A DNA stretch of 64,000 bases from Colias croceus (taxonomy: Eukaryota; Arthropoda; Insecta; Lepidoptera; Pieridae): the NCBI RefSeq assembly GCF_905220415.1, contig NC_059544.1, positions 2,172,501-2,236,500 of the forward strand. The letters run 5' to 3'. Positions 10,801 to 21,520 of the stretch are shown here, one piece after another. Position 1 is the stretch's first letter. Every line of letters begins with the position of its first letter. Under the pieces are notes generated by a model, which saw only the letters and a program-made list of their open reading frames with translations, searched no databases and had not been told where the DNA came from. Both the position numbers and the translations under genes were made by a program.

Positions 10801-13032
10801 ATAAATCTTAATCTAGAAAGATATAATAGATTCGAGATACACTTACATGTCTATAGAAAGAAAGTGTTGTACTAACTAAAAATAACATTCACATTAGAAA
10901 ATAAGTTGAATAGTTTGATAATTTTAATAATACTGAATTTCAATTGATTTGTTATTGAAACAAAGCACTTATTACAATTTCAAAACAATTATATTTCACA
11001 TTGGCTACTGAAAATTTTCTACCTGACAATAAAAATATAATAAAAAACGACTTACCGGTAAAAACGGCCAGATAGCCGCAGACAAATACCCAGATGGCGC
11101 TACCATTTCAATATGCATAGATGCTTCATACTTAACACTACTCCTCACTGACATGGTCAGTACATAGACACCTTCTCTTTCCACTGTTAGTAATGATGGG
11201 GTAAGCTAAAAAGTAGAAAAATTACAAATTTTAAAAGATTAAACACACTTTATCAATTCAACATAATATAGATAATGTATGATTTCTGAAGTTTATTATA
11301 ATGCAGCAACAATCTGACTTCAATAAAAAAGCAACAAGTCAGTCATTAATAATTACGTTTTTGTGGTGAAACTCCTTTAGGCACGTTGAGACTAATATTT
11401 CAAAGTCGCGTCATGGCAATACCTTCTCGTTGTGGAGTAAGGCGACGATTTTGGTGTTTATCTTTAAATCTTGCCAAAGAAGTTTCACTTCTGACTCGTG
11501 TGCTCGCCACACACGCTCTTTTTTATACAGGTTACTTTTTAAACCAAAAAATATGGGTCTTATGTTTTTTTATTATAAAAATAATGTTAATACTCACAGA
11601 CTTTACACTTTGATCAGTCTCAGATCCTTTATCTTTTTCACTGTAGAAAAAAATGGGATTCTTGCCATCGCACGACACTGTTTGTACTACATTTATAGCC
11701 TGGGCCGAGCTGTGGTTGCTTATGAACACAGGTGGCACAACCACATTTGAGCAGTCTACGATTCGCTGAAATTTACACAAAAATATTATAAAAATTGTAT
11801 TTATTAGACACTGATCTCTAAAAGACACTTAAAAAGTGTAGTAGAAGGTTTTCTAAAGGTTTGACTACTTTTGATAGTTAAGTTGAACTGTAAAAACGAA
11901 ATAATAATTAAAACATCCCAGTAGATTACCAACCAGTATATTAAGAAGTACCAACTTAATTTAGGCACAAAAAGTAAGTTTTATGTAAAGTTATTCTGCA
12001 TATACATGTAAATACATTGAAATATTTTTAAAAAGACAATAATATTCTACTTTATTAATCTCAGAACTATGTAACAGTCAACAGATTGCTCAGTAGGCTG
12101 AAGTCCACCATTTAAGCATGTTTATTTCAAAAACTATACATTTTGTTTCAAATTAATTTCATGCAATGTTTTGCTTCAAGCAATTAAGTTTAATGACTAT
12201 CCCAAAGTCTAATTCTCAATTCACTTATTGTTAATTTAATCATTCCATTAGTTGTTATTATCAGTACCTATTAGGGTGTTATAAATAAATAAAACAAACT
12301 CTTTAATTTACATTAAACATAATTAAGCAGCCAGATAGTTATCATATAAATAAATTCTTGATAGTAAATTTGTTAATTTACCTTTTCGAAAAAATGGTTG
12401 TATTCTGGAGAACATGGTGTCTGCCTCCAAGAATATGCTACAGTTAAATTGGCAGCCTCTTGGCAATGTACTGAAAATTAATTAGATATGAAAAACACAC
12501 ATAAACTTATCTATTTATATTCTATAGTAAGTATACATAAATAATAAGTAATTACTTTATATTGTACTAATTTTTATGTATTATAAGCGAGTTTTAAGAT
12601 TTAAAAAAAGTAATACTTTAAAAAAAATGACAAATTTTATACTTACATACAATAATTAATTTTGAGTCCTTAAACAATGATTTTGCTACCGTAAAGTTAC
12701 AGGTTTCCTGAAATGAATTTATTAATAAAATTTATACAGTACTAGACACACTTATTTTCTTTATCGAGTTAGAATAGCGATATCGCTATCACTAAAATTG
12801 TTAGATTTACAATGAGTCATTTGTACAACTTAATATTGAGTAGGTGCTAGGTAGTATAAAATCAATAATTTGGACACATGCCGAACATCAGTAAACCCAT
12901 TTATGAACCTTGTATGAAATTGTTATCACTTACCCCATTAAGTAGTAAGTCCCATTTTCCAACATCGGAAAAACTTATAACAAATCTAAAGGCTGCTACG
13001 ACTAGTATAAATACAGTTCTTAAAACATACAT
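7855..13032 (-). CDS. TMEM87-type GOLD-domain seven-transmembrane protein
   Basis: Eleven exons (minus strand): 13032-12934, 12707-12647, 12470-12382, 11765-11598, 11205-11056, 10616-10441, 9944-9837, 9541-9323, 9013-8893, 8573-8426, 8075-7855. Every junction is GT-AG with matching phase, giving 519 residues. TMEM87A/B proteins are Golgi-resident and belong to the GOLD-domain seven-helix (GOST) family, with roles proposed in endosome-to-Golgi transport and mechanosensitive conductance. The sequence shows a signal peptide (MYVLRTVFILVVAAFRF), then a Cys-containing lumenal domain (about 25-180, with VEREGVYVLTMSV). Seven hydrophobic helices follow from about residue 182 (first SAAIWPFLPFFGVMCGVYAL, last FWHILFACVLAAIMVLW). 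The cytosolic tail is acidic. It is divergent from MIER1, and its introns contain a Helitron-like copy and two copies of a dispersed repeat. TMEM87A versus B cannot be decided. Confidence 0.9.
8290..8420 (+). repeat. Dispersed repeat family A, copy 1 (abuts a TMEM87 splice donor)
   Basis: Shares blocks with 11393-11525 and 29838-29952: a gtcatgg motif, cgacgattttggt, then cttctg.(a/c).cgtgtgctcg and acgctcttttttt. The T-run end stops about 6 bases from the donor of exon 8573-8426 in TMEM87. Probably the tail of a retroposed element; superfamily not certain. Confidence 0.6.
10176..10350 (+). mobile_element. Helitron-like short element in TMEM87 intron 6
   Basis: Starts with an atagtataaaac-type block followed by ctctgtctgttcgtatg. 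It ends in the GC-rich segment gcgggcgaagccgcggg followed by ctatt. This ordering matches the other short Helitron-like copies in this window, with a degenerate CTAG terminus. Confidence 0.5.
11393..11525 (+). repeat. Dispersed repeat family A, copy 2
   Basis: The most complete of the three copies, in TMEM87 intron 4. It holds the shared blocks gtcgcgtcatggcaatacc, aaggcgacgattttggt, cttgccaaagaagtttcact and cacacacgctctttttt. Confidence 0.6.
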
Positions 13033-13993
13033 CGTATCACCTAATCTACTAACAGGGTAACTATATTAATTATTCTCTATAAAATATTGTCGGAACATAT
13101 TTCCAATGCTTTTAAAATACAAAATATATTTTATAGCATTAAAAATTTATTACATTTTTCGATCAAACACACAAGTTGACTGAAGTTGACGACTCCTAAA
13201 ACATGACGTCTTTAAACTGTCAATGTCATAAAGTAATTCCATCTTCCACAGATTCGCCCTGGGGATGGGATTACTTAAATGCTATAAGCAATTTTTGACC
13301 TAAATTATATATAATAATATTTTTTTGTTAAGTTTGTAAAGTATAAAATTAAATATAGTTTTGTGATTAATTAACAGTAATAAATAACGTTTATTTTTGT
13401 CTGGTACTGTCGTCTGGTACGAGTATTCAAACTACCAGTGTTACTATATATGAAAGCAAAGACATCTTTTCAGGAAATATTAATTTGCATCTAGGAATTT
13501 AAATAATTCCTGTGAATAAATTATTTTTAATTATAACATTGCCTCAACCTTGTGACACCCTTTAGAGTTTAGGCCTTTTAAAATACAATTTGTATGATAA
13601 TTATAATCACGAAAATGGTGATATTGATTGAATTGGTACGAAGTGTTAGTTTTTACTCAATTTATTATATTTTAATGCCTTTATTTGCTATGTCATATTT
13701 TTATATATTTATTTTTTTGCAATAATGTTATACATAGTTTTTTTACACTAATTTGGGTATTTAGATCTTATAAAATGGTCACACTACCGTCGACAGCCTT
13801 GGATTTGTGGTAGTTTCCGTGTCAAAATATTTTTGTTTTGTTTATCGTATTTTCCTTTTTTTGTTGTATTATTATGTAAAAAGTAAGTCAAAAATTGTTA
13901 AATTAAGTCTGAAATATTATATAACGACATCAGTAACGTCGAAAAGTTGTCATGTTTTGGAAGCGCCGTTCTCCATAGTCAGAGGTGTTAGTC
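13033..13993. promoter_or_regulatory. Divergent promoter region between TMEM87 and MIER1
   Basis: About 960 bases separate the two start codons, which point away from each other. Both promoters and 5' UTRs must lie here. A plausible MIER1-side start is near 13770-13800 (TATAAAATGG at 13769-13778 followed by a GC-richer segment). No experimental marker is visible. Confidence 0.4.
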
Positions 13994-15178
13994 ATGTCAG
14001 ATTGCGCGCTGGTAACCAATATAAGCGAACAAGATGCCAGTATGGACGTGGGGAACGACAAATCCCTCTTCGAGCCTACTGTTGAAATGATGGTAAATGA
14101 TTTCGACGACGAGAGAACATTAGACGAAGAAGAAGCTTTGGCGGCTGGCGAGCACCAAGACCCAAAGGCGGAGTTGAATAGCCTGCAGCGTGAAGGTGAT
14201 ATGCCATTGGAAGAATTACTCGCTCTATACGGTTATAATAAAAACATGGATAAGCCAATTCCAGAACAACCTCCTGAGGTAGTTCCAGAAGAAAATGAGA
14301 AACCAGAGTCAGCTCTGCAGCAGCTTTATACTGAGACAACTGCTAGTCCCGAGGCTACGAGATGTCTCAGATCTGGTTCCAGACCGCCTTCAGAAGAAGA
14401 AGACGACTATGATTATAGTCCAGATGAGGATGATTGGAAAAAAACAATCATGGTCGGTAGTGATTATCAAGCTGGTATTCCAGAAGGCTTGTGCAGTTAT
14501 GATGATGCATTACCATATGAAAATGAGGACAAACTATTATGGAACCCAAATATTCTTGACGAAAAAGTGATAGAGGATTATATGAGAAAAATTTGTGCAA
14601 TGAACTGTGGTACGGGCGTAGATGCTGTTCCACGAGGGAAGCAATTGCGTGATGATGAAGAAGCTCTTTTTCTTCTCCAACAGTGTGGACACAATGTTGA
14701 TGAAGCACTTAGAAGAAGACGCATATCCTCTCAAACACCAGCTCATGCAAACGTGTGGTCTGAAGAGGAATGTAGGAACTTTGAAAATGGTATTAAAATT
14801 CATGGTAAAGACTTCCACTTAATAAGACAGCAGAAAGTCAGAACACGGTCTGTTGGCGAACTAGTTCAGTTCTATTATATTTGGAAGAAAACGGAAAGAC
14901 ATGATATATTTGCCAACAAAACAAGATTGGAAAAGAAGAAGTACACATTGCATCCAGGTCACACGGATTACATGGACAGGTTTTTGGAGGAACAAGAAGC
15001 TACGGGTACAAGTGTGGTAAGACCAGTTTCACCGTCAATGATGGTTTATGTGCCTTCTCCTGCTACTCAACCTGACCCCTTAGCGCTGGGTGAAAAAGAA
15101 GTATTTTCACAGCTAGCCCACTCCTCACCTCCCAGGACATTATCAACTGGCGAACCAGAAATGGAAAATGTTTCCTAA
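13994..15178 (+). CDS. MIER1-type ELM2-SANT transcriptional corepressor
   Basis: MIER proteins recruit HDAC1/2 to chromatin through an ELM2-SANT module. The true start is the ATG at 13994 (MSDCALVTNIS); the frame is open further upstream only through GTG. This gives 394 residues in one exon. The N-terminus is strongly acidic (FDDERTLDEEEALAAGE, and EEEDDYDYSPDEDDW near 130-147). ELM2 spans about 150-235 (IMVGSDYQAGIPEGLCSYDD...LLWNP). SANT spans about 254-305 (VWSEEECRNFENGIKIHGKD...VGELVQFYYIWKKTERHD). The protein ends soon after a Pro/Ser-rich tail. Family recognition is firm. The intronless structure is unusual beside an 11-exon neighbour, but I see no poly-A tract or target duplication that would prove retroposition. 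Confidence 0.93.
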   Translation: MSDCALVTNISEQDASMDVGNDKSLFEPTVEMMVNDFDDERTLDEEEALAAGEHQDPKAELNSLQREGDMPLEELLALYGYNKNMDKPIPEQPPEVVPEENEKPESALQQLYTETTASPEATRCLRSGSRPPSEEEDDYDYSPDEDDWKKTIMVGSDYQAGIPEGLCSYDDALPYENEDKLLWNPNILDEKVIEDYMRKICAMNCGTGVDAVPRGKQLRDDEEALFLLQQCGHNVDEALRRRRISSQTPAHANVWSEEECRNFENGIKIHGKDFHLIRQQKVRTRSVGELVQFYYIWKKTERHDIFANKTRLEKKKYTLHPGHTDYMDRFLEEQEATGTSVVRPVSPSMMVYVPSPATQPDPLALGEKEVFSQLAHSSPPRTLSTGEPEMENVS

Positions 15179-16805
15179 TACATAATGTACATTCTCCAGC
15201 AGAATGTTTAAATTTCTCATTAGCCCCCCATCCATACGTACAAATTTACTAATTTAAATGACTAGAAGGATTTTAATAAACCTGCCTTAATATTTTATCA
15301 TTATAGACTGTAAATATTGCATTATATAGAAATAATTGAAAAGTACTGTGGGTGAGGGAAAAAAACGATAATAATATTGAAATTTTAAAGAAATCATATC
15401 AGAGCTAGGTGTCATTGTGAAATGAACAGATTTGATTGATTGAATTGAAATTGTATGAAAAGGAAATGTGTAAGATTAACTTCATGTGAAAATAATGCAA
15501 TAATAAGATTTTTATGGTTGGCATACGGCCAAGATAAGTGTTCCCTACAAATAATTTTATTGTCTAATACAAAATGGTAAATTATTTTTGCATTATGGAC
15601 GTTTAACATTATTTAATATAGGTGTAAAATGCTTTTTATATCATCAATAGGATGGTACACAGAAGATAGATAGAAGATATAACAGTCACAAAAACTATGC
15701 ATAATATGCAATCATTAAATTATCATTAAATAAATCCTTTTCTTAAGAAAGTATAAAAATACCCAAATCATGATTGGCTGAATTTATCAATGTGTTTTTT
15801 GAATAGGCTAGTTATCTCTAATTGGCATATTTTTCTTCCATATCTTAGGGTATTTTACTTTTTGGATATCATAATATTCTCAGTAGCATTTGTTGTAGTT
15901 CTTTTTTTCTTAGTCTTAGGGTCAAAGTTAAAGTTACTATAATTATGAGCACTATTTATTTTTCCTTTTACATTCTTCCATGTCTACTAACTTGAGCACC
16001 GAAAAGTTCAATTTCAGTGTGTTGTATTTAATTATTCATGCTTTTTACCATAACACTTGACTATGTTTAGTTATGTAGAATTCTATTTTAATGATTATTT
16101 TTAATACCAGGGTATTTTTACCTATAAGAAATATCTTACTTAATTATTATTTTATTTATGATTTAATTCTATGATTATTAATATTTTTCATTACTTAAAT
16201 CAAAGCAGTTTATCATATTGATTTTAATTTTTTAGTTGCAACTGCAGATGCTCTGTTGCTCTAGGCGATGTTTATTACGTAAATAATAAAATTGAAATTT
16301 CTATACCATTGCGAAATTGCAGGCAATATTTGTAGAGTATAATATAATTTGATGCCTTATTAATCCTGTCAATTTAAAATAGTACTGAAGTAAAAATACA
16401 TGAATACGAAATTTTGTTAAGTATATTGTAAATAAAAATATCTTTTGATTTGATAATGATTGTTCATAATCATGATGCAGGAATCCATTGATAAAGTGCC
16501 CAGATATACCGACAATCAGGATTTCTTAATTAGAACTTATATTGAAATATATATACATATTTGAAGTACATATTGTACAGCTTTTTTATGTTTTGTACAA
16601 TATTGTTAGACATTTGGTATGTGTTAATGTCTAATGAGTGTTGATGGGATTGTTATTTGATGTTATAGCATTACTAAAATAATGAAGATGCATAACATGA
16701 ATGATGGATGGTGTAAAAATTCGGAGAAAAATAATTTAAGAATAAACATTGTAAAATAAGTTTTTGTTTTTCATTTTTCATCATTTTTTAGTAAGTTAAT
16801 CTTAT
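15179..16805 (+). other. MIER1 3' UTR and spacer
   Basis: AT-rich, no open frame of note. AATAAA-like signals occur at 15276 and near 16431 (aataaaaatatc). Which one ends the MIER1 transcript cannot be told from sequence. Confidence 0.4.
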
Positions 16806-16986
16806 ATTTTTGGTTTTTATGGCATTCAAATGCTTTTTAAAGATATAAATTTATAAAGAATAGAAAAAATTCGATCACGAGGCGGGACTCGAACCCGCAT
16901 CCTTTCGCGCCAAGAAGCTTATATCTTTCGCGCCATTGTGCTTCATATTGGTTGAGATGGTTGTTAATCATCTCAATAGATGGCGC
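16806..16986 (-). mobile_element. tRNA-derived SINE, minus orientation
   Basis: Read on the minus strand, a head containing ggcgcgaaaggatgcgggttcgagtcccgcc carries a pol III B box (GGTTCGAGTCC). A tail follows (aattttttctattc, ttataaattta, gcatttgaatgcc). The same head occurs at 31215-31265 and the same tail at 31141, 46387 and 48509. It sits just outside the left end of the 17014-20745 element. Confidence 0.65.
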
Positions 16987-17426
16987 GCGGTGTGTCCCTT
17001 AGACACATAAAACACCAGTGCAAACTTAGCACCCCATCTATGGAATTTTGGGTCGAAAATGACCTTGATCGTTAGGTCCTTTAAGGTCCCACAATTTTTT
17101 CGTTAGGTCCCCTTTAGTTTTTTTTTAAATATTTTTTTAAATTTTAGGTATAAAAAAAGTGCACTTTAGCACCCCATCCATAGAATTTTGGGTCAAAAAT
17201 GACCTTAATCGATAGGTCTCCGTTAGGTCCTATAAGGTCCCACAATTTTTTCGTTAGGTCCCCTTTAGTTTTTTTTTAATAATTTTTTTTTTTAATTTTA
17301 GGTATAAAAAAGTTACACTTTAGCAAAATTGGCGAATTTTATCAAAATCGTATTCTTTACCGTTAGGTCCGTAGAGGCCCATCATTGAAATTGTTAAATT
17401 ATTTATGTTATTAAAATCTATATATA

Positions 17427-18655
17427 TAAAAGAAAGTCGTGTTAGTTACTCCACTTATAACTCAAGAACGGCCAAACCGATTTAGCTGAAAATTGGCAGG
17501 GAGGTAGTTTAGAGCCAGGAGAAGGATATAGGATACTAAATACGTACCACGGGCGAAGCCGGGGCGGACCACTAGTTATAAAATAATTGAAACCTGCGCA
17601 TGCGCCTTAGAGCATTAAGGCATGCGCACATCATACATAAACAGTGCGAAATTTACATTGGTATCGTTTCATTTATTAAATTAAATCAATAAATAAATCT
17701 ATACTAGTCTCGTCTGGTTCGAAAGATGAAACTGGCTTTTTATTTCGAAAATTTAATGGCAACACTTGCCAGTTAACTGTCATTAAAACCTGAGTTGTTG
17801 ATGTGTCAAAGCTTGTCAAAGTGATTTTTTTTTCTGCGATTTTAGCTTAGGATTTTAGTGATTTCTAAAAAAAAAATATTTTTGAAAACTGAGTTGAAAA
17901 CATGACGAAAACTTTAAACTATGATTAATAAATTTAAAATGAAACAATTTGAAAGAGATGTAGTTTTCAAGGAAAAACAAGAGTGTTTACAAGAAATATC
18001 TCAATGCATTGTTAAGTGTGACTTGATATTTTGATGCTTTTCATCTTGATTGCATTGCACATTATTATAAGTAGGTATGATTTGTTTAATATTATTATTA
18101 TTATTATTTTGCATGAATGATACCAGTAATCCAGTTAAAAACTATTCAAGCAACAATATAAAATTGAACGATCTGTCCGTTCAAAATGTTTAAAGACACA
18201 AAATCAGTATCTCGACGAAATTTATTCTATGACCGAACCATGTTATTCATGTTGAAGAGCAGTACAAAAAAAAAATAAGATGGAATAACTGCAGAAATGG
18301 AAGAGATAATGATAGTGATTCTTATTCTTTATTCGCGGCTTAAAGCCAGTTTCATCTTTCGAACCAGACGTGACTAGTATAGATTTATTTATTGATTTAA
18401 TTTAATAAATGAAACGATACCAATTTAAATTTCGCACTGTTTATGTATGATGTGCGCATGCCTTAATGCTCTAAGGCGCATGCGCAGGTTTCAATTATTT
18501 TATAACTAGTGGTCCACCCCGGCTTCGCCCGTGGTACGTATTTAGTATCCTATATCCTTCTCCTGGCTCTAAACTACCTCCCTGCCAATTTTCAGCTAAA
18601 TCGGTTCAGCCGTCTTGAGTTATAAGTGGAGTAACTAACACGACTTTCTTTTATA
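17427..18655. repeat. Inner palindrome with about 310-bp arms, including a Helitron-like end
   Basis: The segment 17430-17741 is repeated in inverted orientation at about 18341-18655 with few differences. Matches include taaaagaaagtcgtgttag, gcgcatgcgccttagagc, cctgcgcatgcgcc and tctggttcgaaagatgaa. Each arm carries a Helitron-like terminus (ccacgggcgaagccggggcg, then actagt). The spacer 17742-18340 is AT-rich with no gene. Confidence 0.7.
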
Positions 18656-19330
18656 CACCACTATTTTTTAATCAGTACATAAAATTTTACAGGGTGTTAA
18701 GTACCTTTAACCAATCATATTTGTGTAAGAAATAATTAAAAACACTAACAAACAGAAATGTCCCAAAATTGTCCACATAAATATGTAAAAATTGTTAAAC
18801 CTATTCTTAGTCAATGACCCACACTAGGTATTGTGTTGTAATTTTCTAGCGTACGATTTCGAATAGGTCCGCTGGACAGCTCCATTGATAAATTCCGGCA
18901 AACTCGCGTCGAAGCTCGCCATCCTTCACCCCGCCACCCCCTTTCCCTCTGTGGCCTGCGCCCGCGTCGCAGTTCGCAGTTCGCACCCCAACGCCGAACG
19001 CGTTGCGACAACGGACAAACAGTGCCTAATTATTGTTAGCGGAAGTGAAAACTTGCTTTTTTTCGTCGCGTTTGTTTACGTTTTTCCTGGTACAATATCA
19101 TATCAATTCGGGATTATGTACTTATGCTTCGTGCGTTCTTTTTGAGTGGAGAAAATGCGAGTGCAGCAGTACGTATGTACAGATAATAGTACCCGAGTCC
19201 CGAACGCTCGATCGCCAAATGTACGAACCGTCGTGGTAAATGCTTACCAGCAGGCGTTGTCACAAAATGCTAACGTGTAATGTACTAGCGTATTTTTAAG
19301 AGGATCCTCGACGTAGTACGAATGTCGAAT

Positions 19331-19465
19331 AACGCTGCGGTTCATGAATTTCTCACAGCGGAGTTTGGAAGTCAGTGGATCGGTAGAGGCGGGCCTGCTG
19401 CTTGGCCTCCTCGCTCACCTGATCTCACACCCTTGGACCTCTTTTTGTGGAGTGAAATTAAGTGA
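19331..19465 (+). pseudogene. DDE transposase fragment (mariner-like), catalytic C-terminal block
   Basis: A 44-codon frame too short for standard ORF listing. It reads GRGGPAAWPPRSPDLTPLD followed by LFLWSEIK and a stop. The block W-P-x-R-S-P-D-L-x-P-x-D is the hallmark around the last catalytic Asp of mariner-type transposases. Upstream catalytic residues are not recognisable, so the gene is dead. Confidence 0.7.
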
Positions 19466-19512
19466 ACAAAAGTGAGCCGGTTAGTGTCGAACAATAATTA
19501 AAACAGCGCATA

Positions 19513-19734
19513 TTGGATGAAGTGAAAAGACAAAAAAACATACCTAGGTACTTACTTCTCTCGTTAAAAAACAATTTAATAAAACGTGTACGTCTGTGTA
19601 TTGATAACGGTGGTGGACATTTTGAAGGACAATTTTATTATAGAAATACTTGTAAGGTTAGTTATGATAATTGTAAATACCAGCTGATTCTAACTTCACA
19701 CGCCAAAATCGTTTTTTCTTTCAATACAGATTAG
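19513..19734 (+). pseudogene. Transposase C-terminal tail fragment
   Basis: Within this 73-codon frame, RVRLCIDNGGGHFEGQF resembles the terminal R..CI...GGHFE motif that follows the WPPRSPDLTPLD block in the same transposase family. About 50 bases separate it from the preceding fragment, in a different reading frame. The frame then runs into the tandem repeats. Confidence 0.55.
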
Positions 19735-19940
19735 GTATTGTAAAAACAGCTGATTCTAATTTCTTAAACACGCCAAAATCGTTCCTTTTTTCTTTCAATA
19801 CAGAGTAGGTATTGTAAAAAACAGCTGATTCTAATTTCTTAAACACGCCAAAATCGTTTTTTCTTTCAATACAGAGTAGGTAGGTATTGTAAAAAACAGC
19901 TGATTCTAACTTCTTAATTTATACGTCAAAATTCGATTTT
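19672..19940. repeat. Tandem repeats, unit about 66-75 bp, four copies
   Basis: The marker cagctgattcta starts at 19681, 19747, 19822 and 19897 (spacing 66, 75, 75). Between markers each unit keeps cacgccaaaatcgtt and ctttcaatacag. The last unit is degenerate. Confidence 0.8.
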
Positions 19941-20789
19941 GATATTGTTTGTTTTGTAATTGCATACCTACGTACCTATTTAATTTATTGTAAAAAAGTA
20001 ATTATTCCGGTCCTAAGCCCGGATGAAGTATGAAGGGGAGATTTGAATTTAGGAAATTAAAATAAATAAAGTTAGTAACTACATCTCTTGTTTCATTTTA
20101 TTGCCCAAGGTTAGGTAATACTATCAATGAATAAGTGAATGAACTCTGCAATGTGTCTATGATTTTAGTGAGACTTTCTTAAATAAACAAATGATTATAT
20201 CTTTGCTATCTATCGATATTATGTAATTCTAACATCATGATCACGATAATAAAGTATTCGCTAACATGTCCTTAAAGTTTTTGTACTGATTTAAAAATAG
20301 TGGTGTATATATATAGATTTTAATAACATAAATAATTTAACAATTTCAATGATGGGCCTCTACGGACCTAACGGTAAAGAATACGGTTTTGATAAAATTC
20401 GCCAATTTTGCTATGGATGGGGTGCTAAAGTGTAGCTTTTTTATACCTAAAATTAAAAAAAAAATTATTAAAAAAAAAACTAAAGGGGACCTAACGAAAA
20501 AATTGTGGGACCTTATAGGACCTAACGGAGACCTATCGATTAAGGTCATTTTTGACTCAAAATTCTATGGATGGGGTGCTAAAGTTGCATTTTTTTATAC
20601 CTAAAATTTAAAAAATTATTTAAAAAAAAACTAAAGGGGAGCTAACGAAAAAATTGTGGGACCTTAAAGGACCTAACGGGGACCTAACGATCAAGGTCAT
20701 TTTCGACCCAAAATTCCATAGATGGGGTGCTAAGTTTGCACTGGTACATAAAACTGAAAGAATTATAAAACTGAATAAATTCGATTGCT

Positions 20790-20895
20790 CTGGCGGGTCA
20801 CGAGTGGCTGAGTTGGTCAGGCATCCGCCCCGGAATGGCGCGAAAGGATGCGGGTCCTTCGTACAGGTTCACCGTTCAGGGTTCGATATCCGGTT
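20790..20895 (+). mobile_element. tRNA-derived SINE head
   Basis: gtggctgagttggtcaggc matches a pol III A box and gggttcgatatccgg a B box. The intervening ggcgcgaaaggatgcgggtcc is shared with the SINEs at 16.9 and 31.2 kb. No obvious tail follows. It lies just outside the right end of the foldback. Confidence 0.55.
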
Positions 20896-21520
20896 GGACC
20901 GTTGGGTCTACTTCTAACTAACGAATAGGATAAATCATTACAGTCGGGCTTATAACCAGTTAACCACCTTATATCAGAGTAGGTTGATCACGTAGACGTC
21001 TGTAAAAAAAGATCAGTGAAACATACATATTATATGTTTTAATGTGAAAGAACTTTATCAAGACTACAGAGGAACACGAGACTTCACCCTTGTTTTATAC
21101 ACAGTTTAAATATTATATTCACATTAATTTCACAAGAAAGACATATTTACTTTATCGTGACTTGCTAGCTTTCTGCATAGGTAAGAAAATATTTACATAG
21201 AAGCTATGCTTTAATTTTGTCCACATTTTTTCTTTCTATAATATATTTTAGTTCCACAATATGTTTATAAAATGGTAAAATTCTGAATGATGAAGCAAAT
21301 GTCATGGGCCATGGCCCGTGGATCATGGATGACATATATTTTAGACATTGACGTTTATGTTGAAAAGTAAAACCAAAGAATAGAATTTCCAAAATTTAAT
21401 TTTTCTTACAGTTCAAAATAACATACCTAATATTTGGAAATATAATTGTGATAAGAGTTCCAAAAAAATTTGTTGTTAACATAAAATTTTCTTTGAATTT
21501 GTATTGCTACTGTAATAATA
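20896..21520. promoter_or_regulatory. KIFBP upstream spacer
   Basis: AT-rich. Contains a short inverted repeat at 21302-21330 (catgggccatggcccgtggatcatg). The KIFBP promoter must lie here but no defined box is seen. Confidence 0.35.

Larger units (their letters stand above)
18656..20305. mobile_element. Mariner-like element (decayed) inside the foldback
   Basis: Terminal inverted repeats of about 23 bp (caccactattttttaatcag at the left, the reverse complement of gatttaaaaatagtggtg at the right) are each flanked by TA (18654-18655 and 20306-20307), as in Tc1/mariner insertions. The interior contains two fragments of a DDE transposase in the same orientation. Length is 1.65 kb, partly from tandem repeats at 19672-19940. 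Confidence 0.65.
17014..20745. mobile_element. Large foldback element with 9-bp target duplication
   Basis: The outer arms are long inverted repeats of about 420-440 bp (17014 to about 17430 against about 20306 to 20745). Each is built from about 1.5-2 direct subrepeats (gcaccccatc, gggtcgaaaatgacctt, gttaggtccc, ttttaggtataaaaa). Immediately outside are two perfect copies of ACATAAAAC (17005-17013 and 20746-20754). Long, subrepeated TIRs with a 9-bp duplication are what foldback and Mutator-like elements produce. The interior holds a second palindrome and a mariner-like insertion, so the element has been invaded at least once since insertion. No transposase of its own is visible. Confidence 0.75.

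Noticed and set aside
16868..16910. tRNA-like segment with a good B box
   Set aside because: No complete cloverleaf or anticodon arm, and the head recurs with a common tail, so it is a SINE rather than a tRNA gene.
20389..20917. Two frames of 71 and 87 codons with similar repeats (DLIGPNGDL, DLKGPNGDL)
   Set aside because: They arise from the direct subrepeats of the foldback right arm; no protein family fits.
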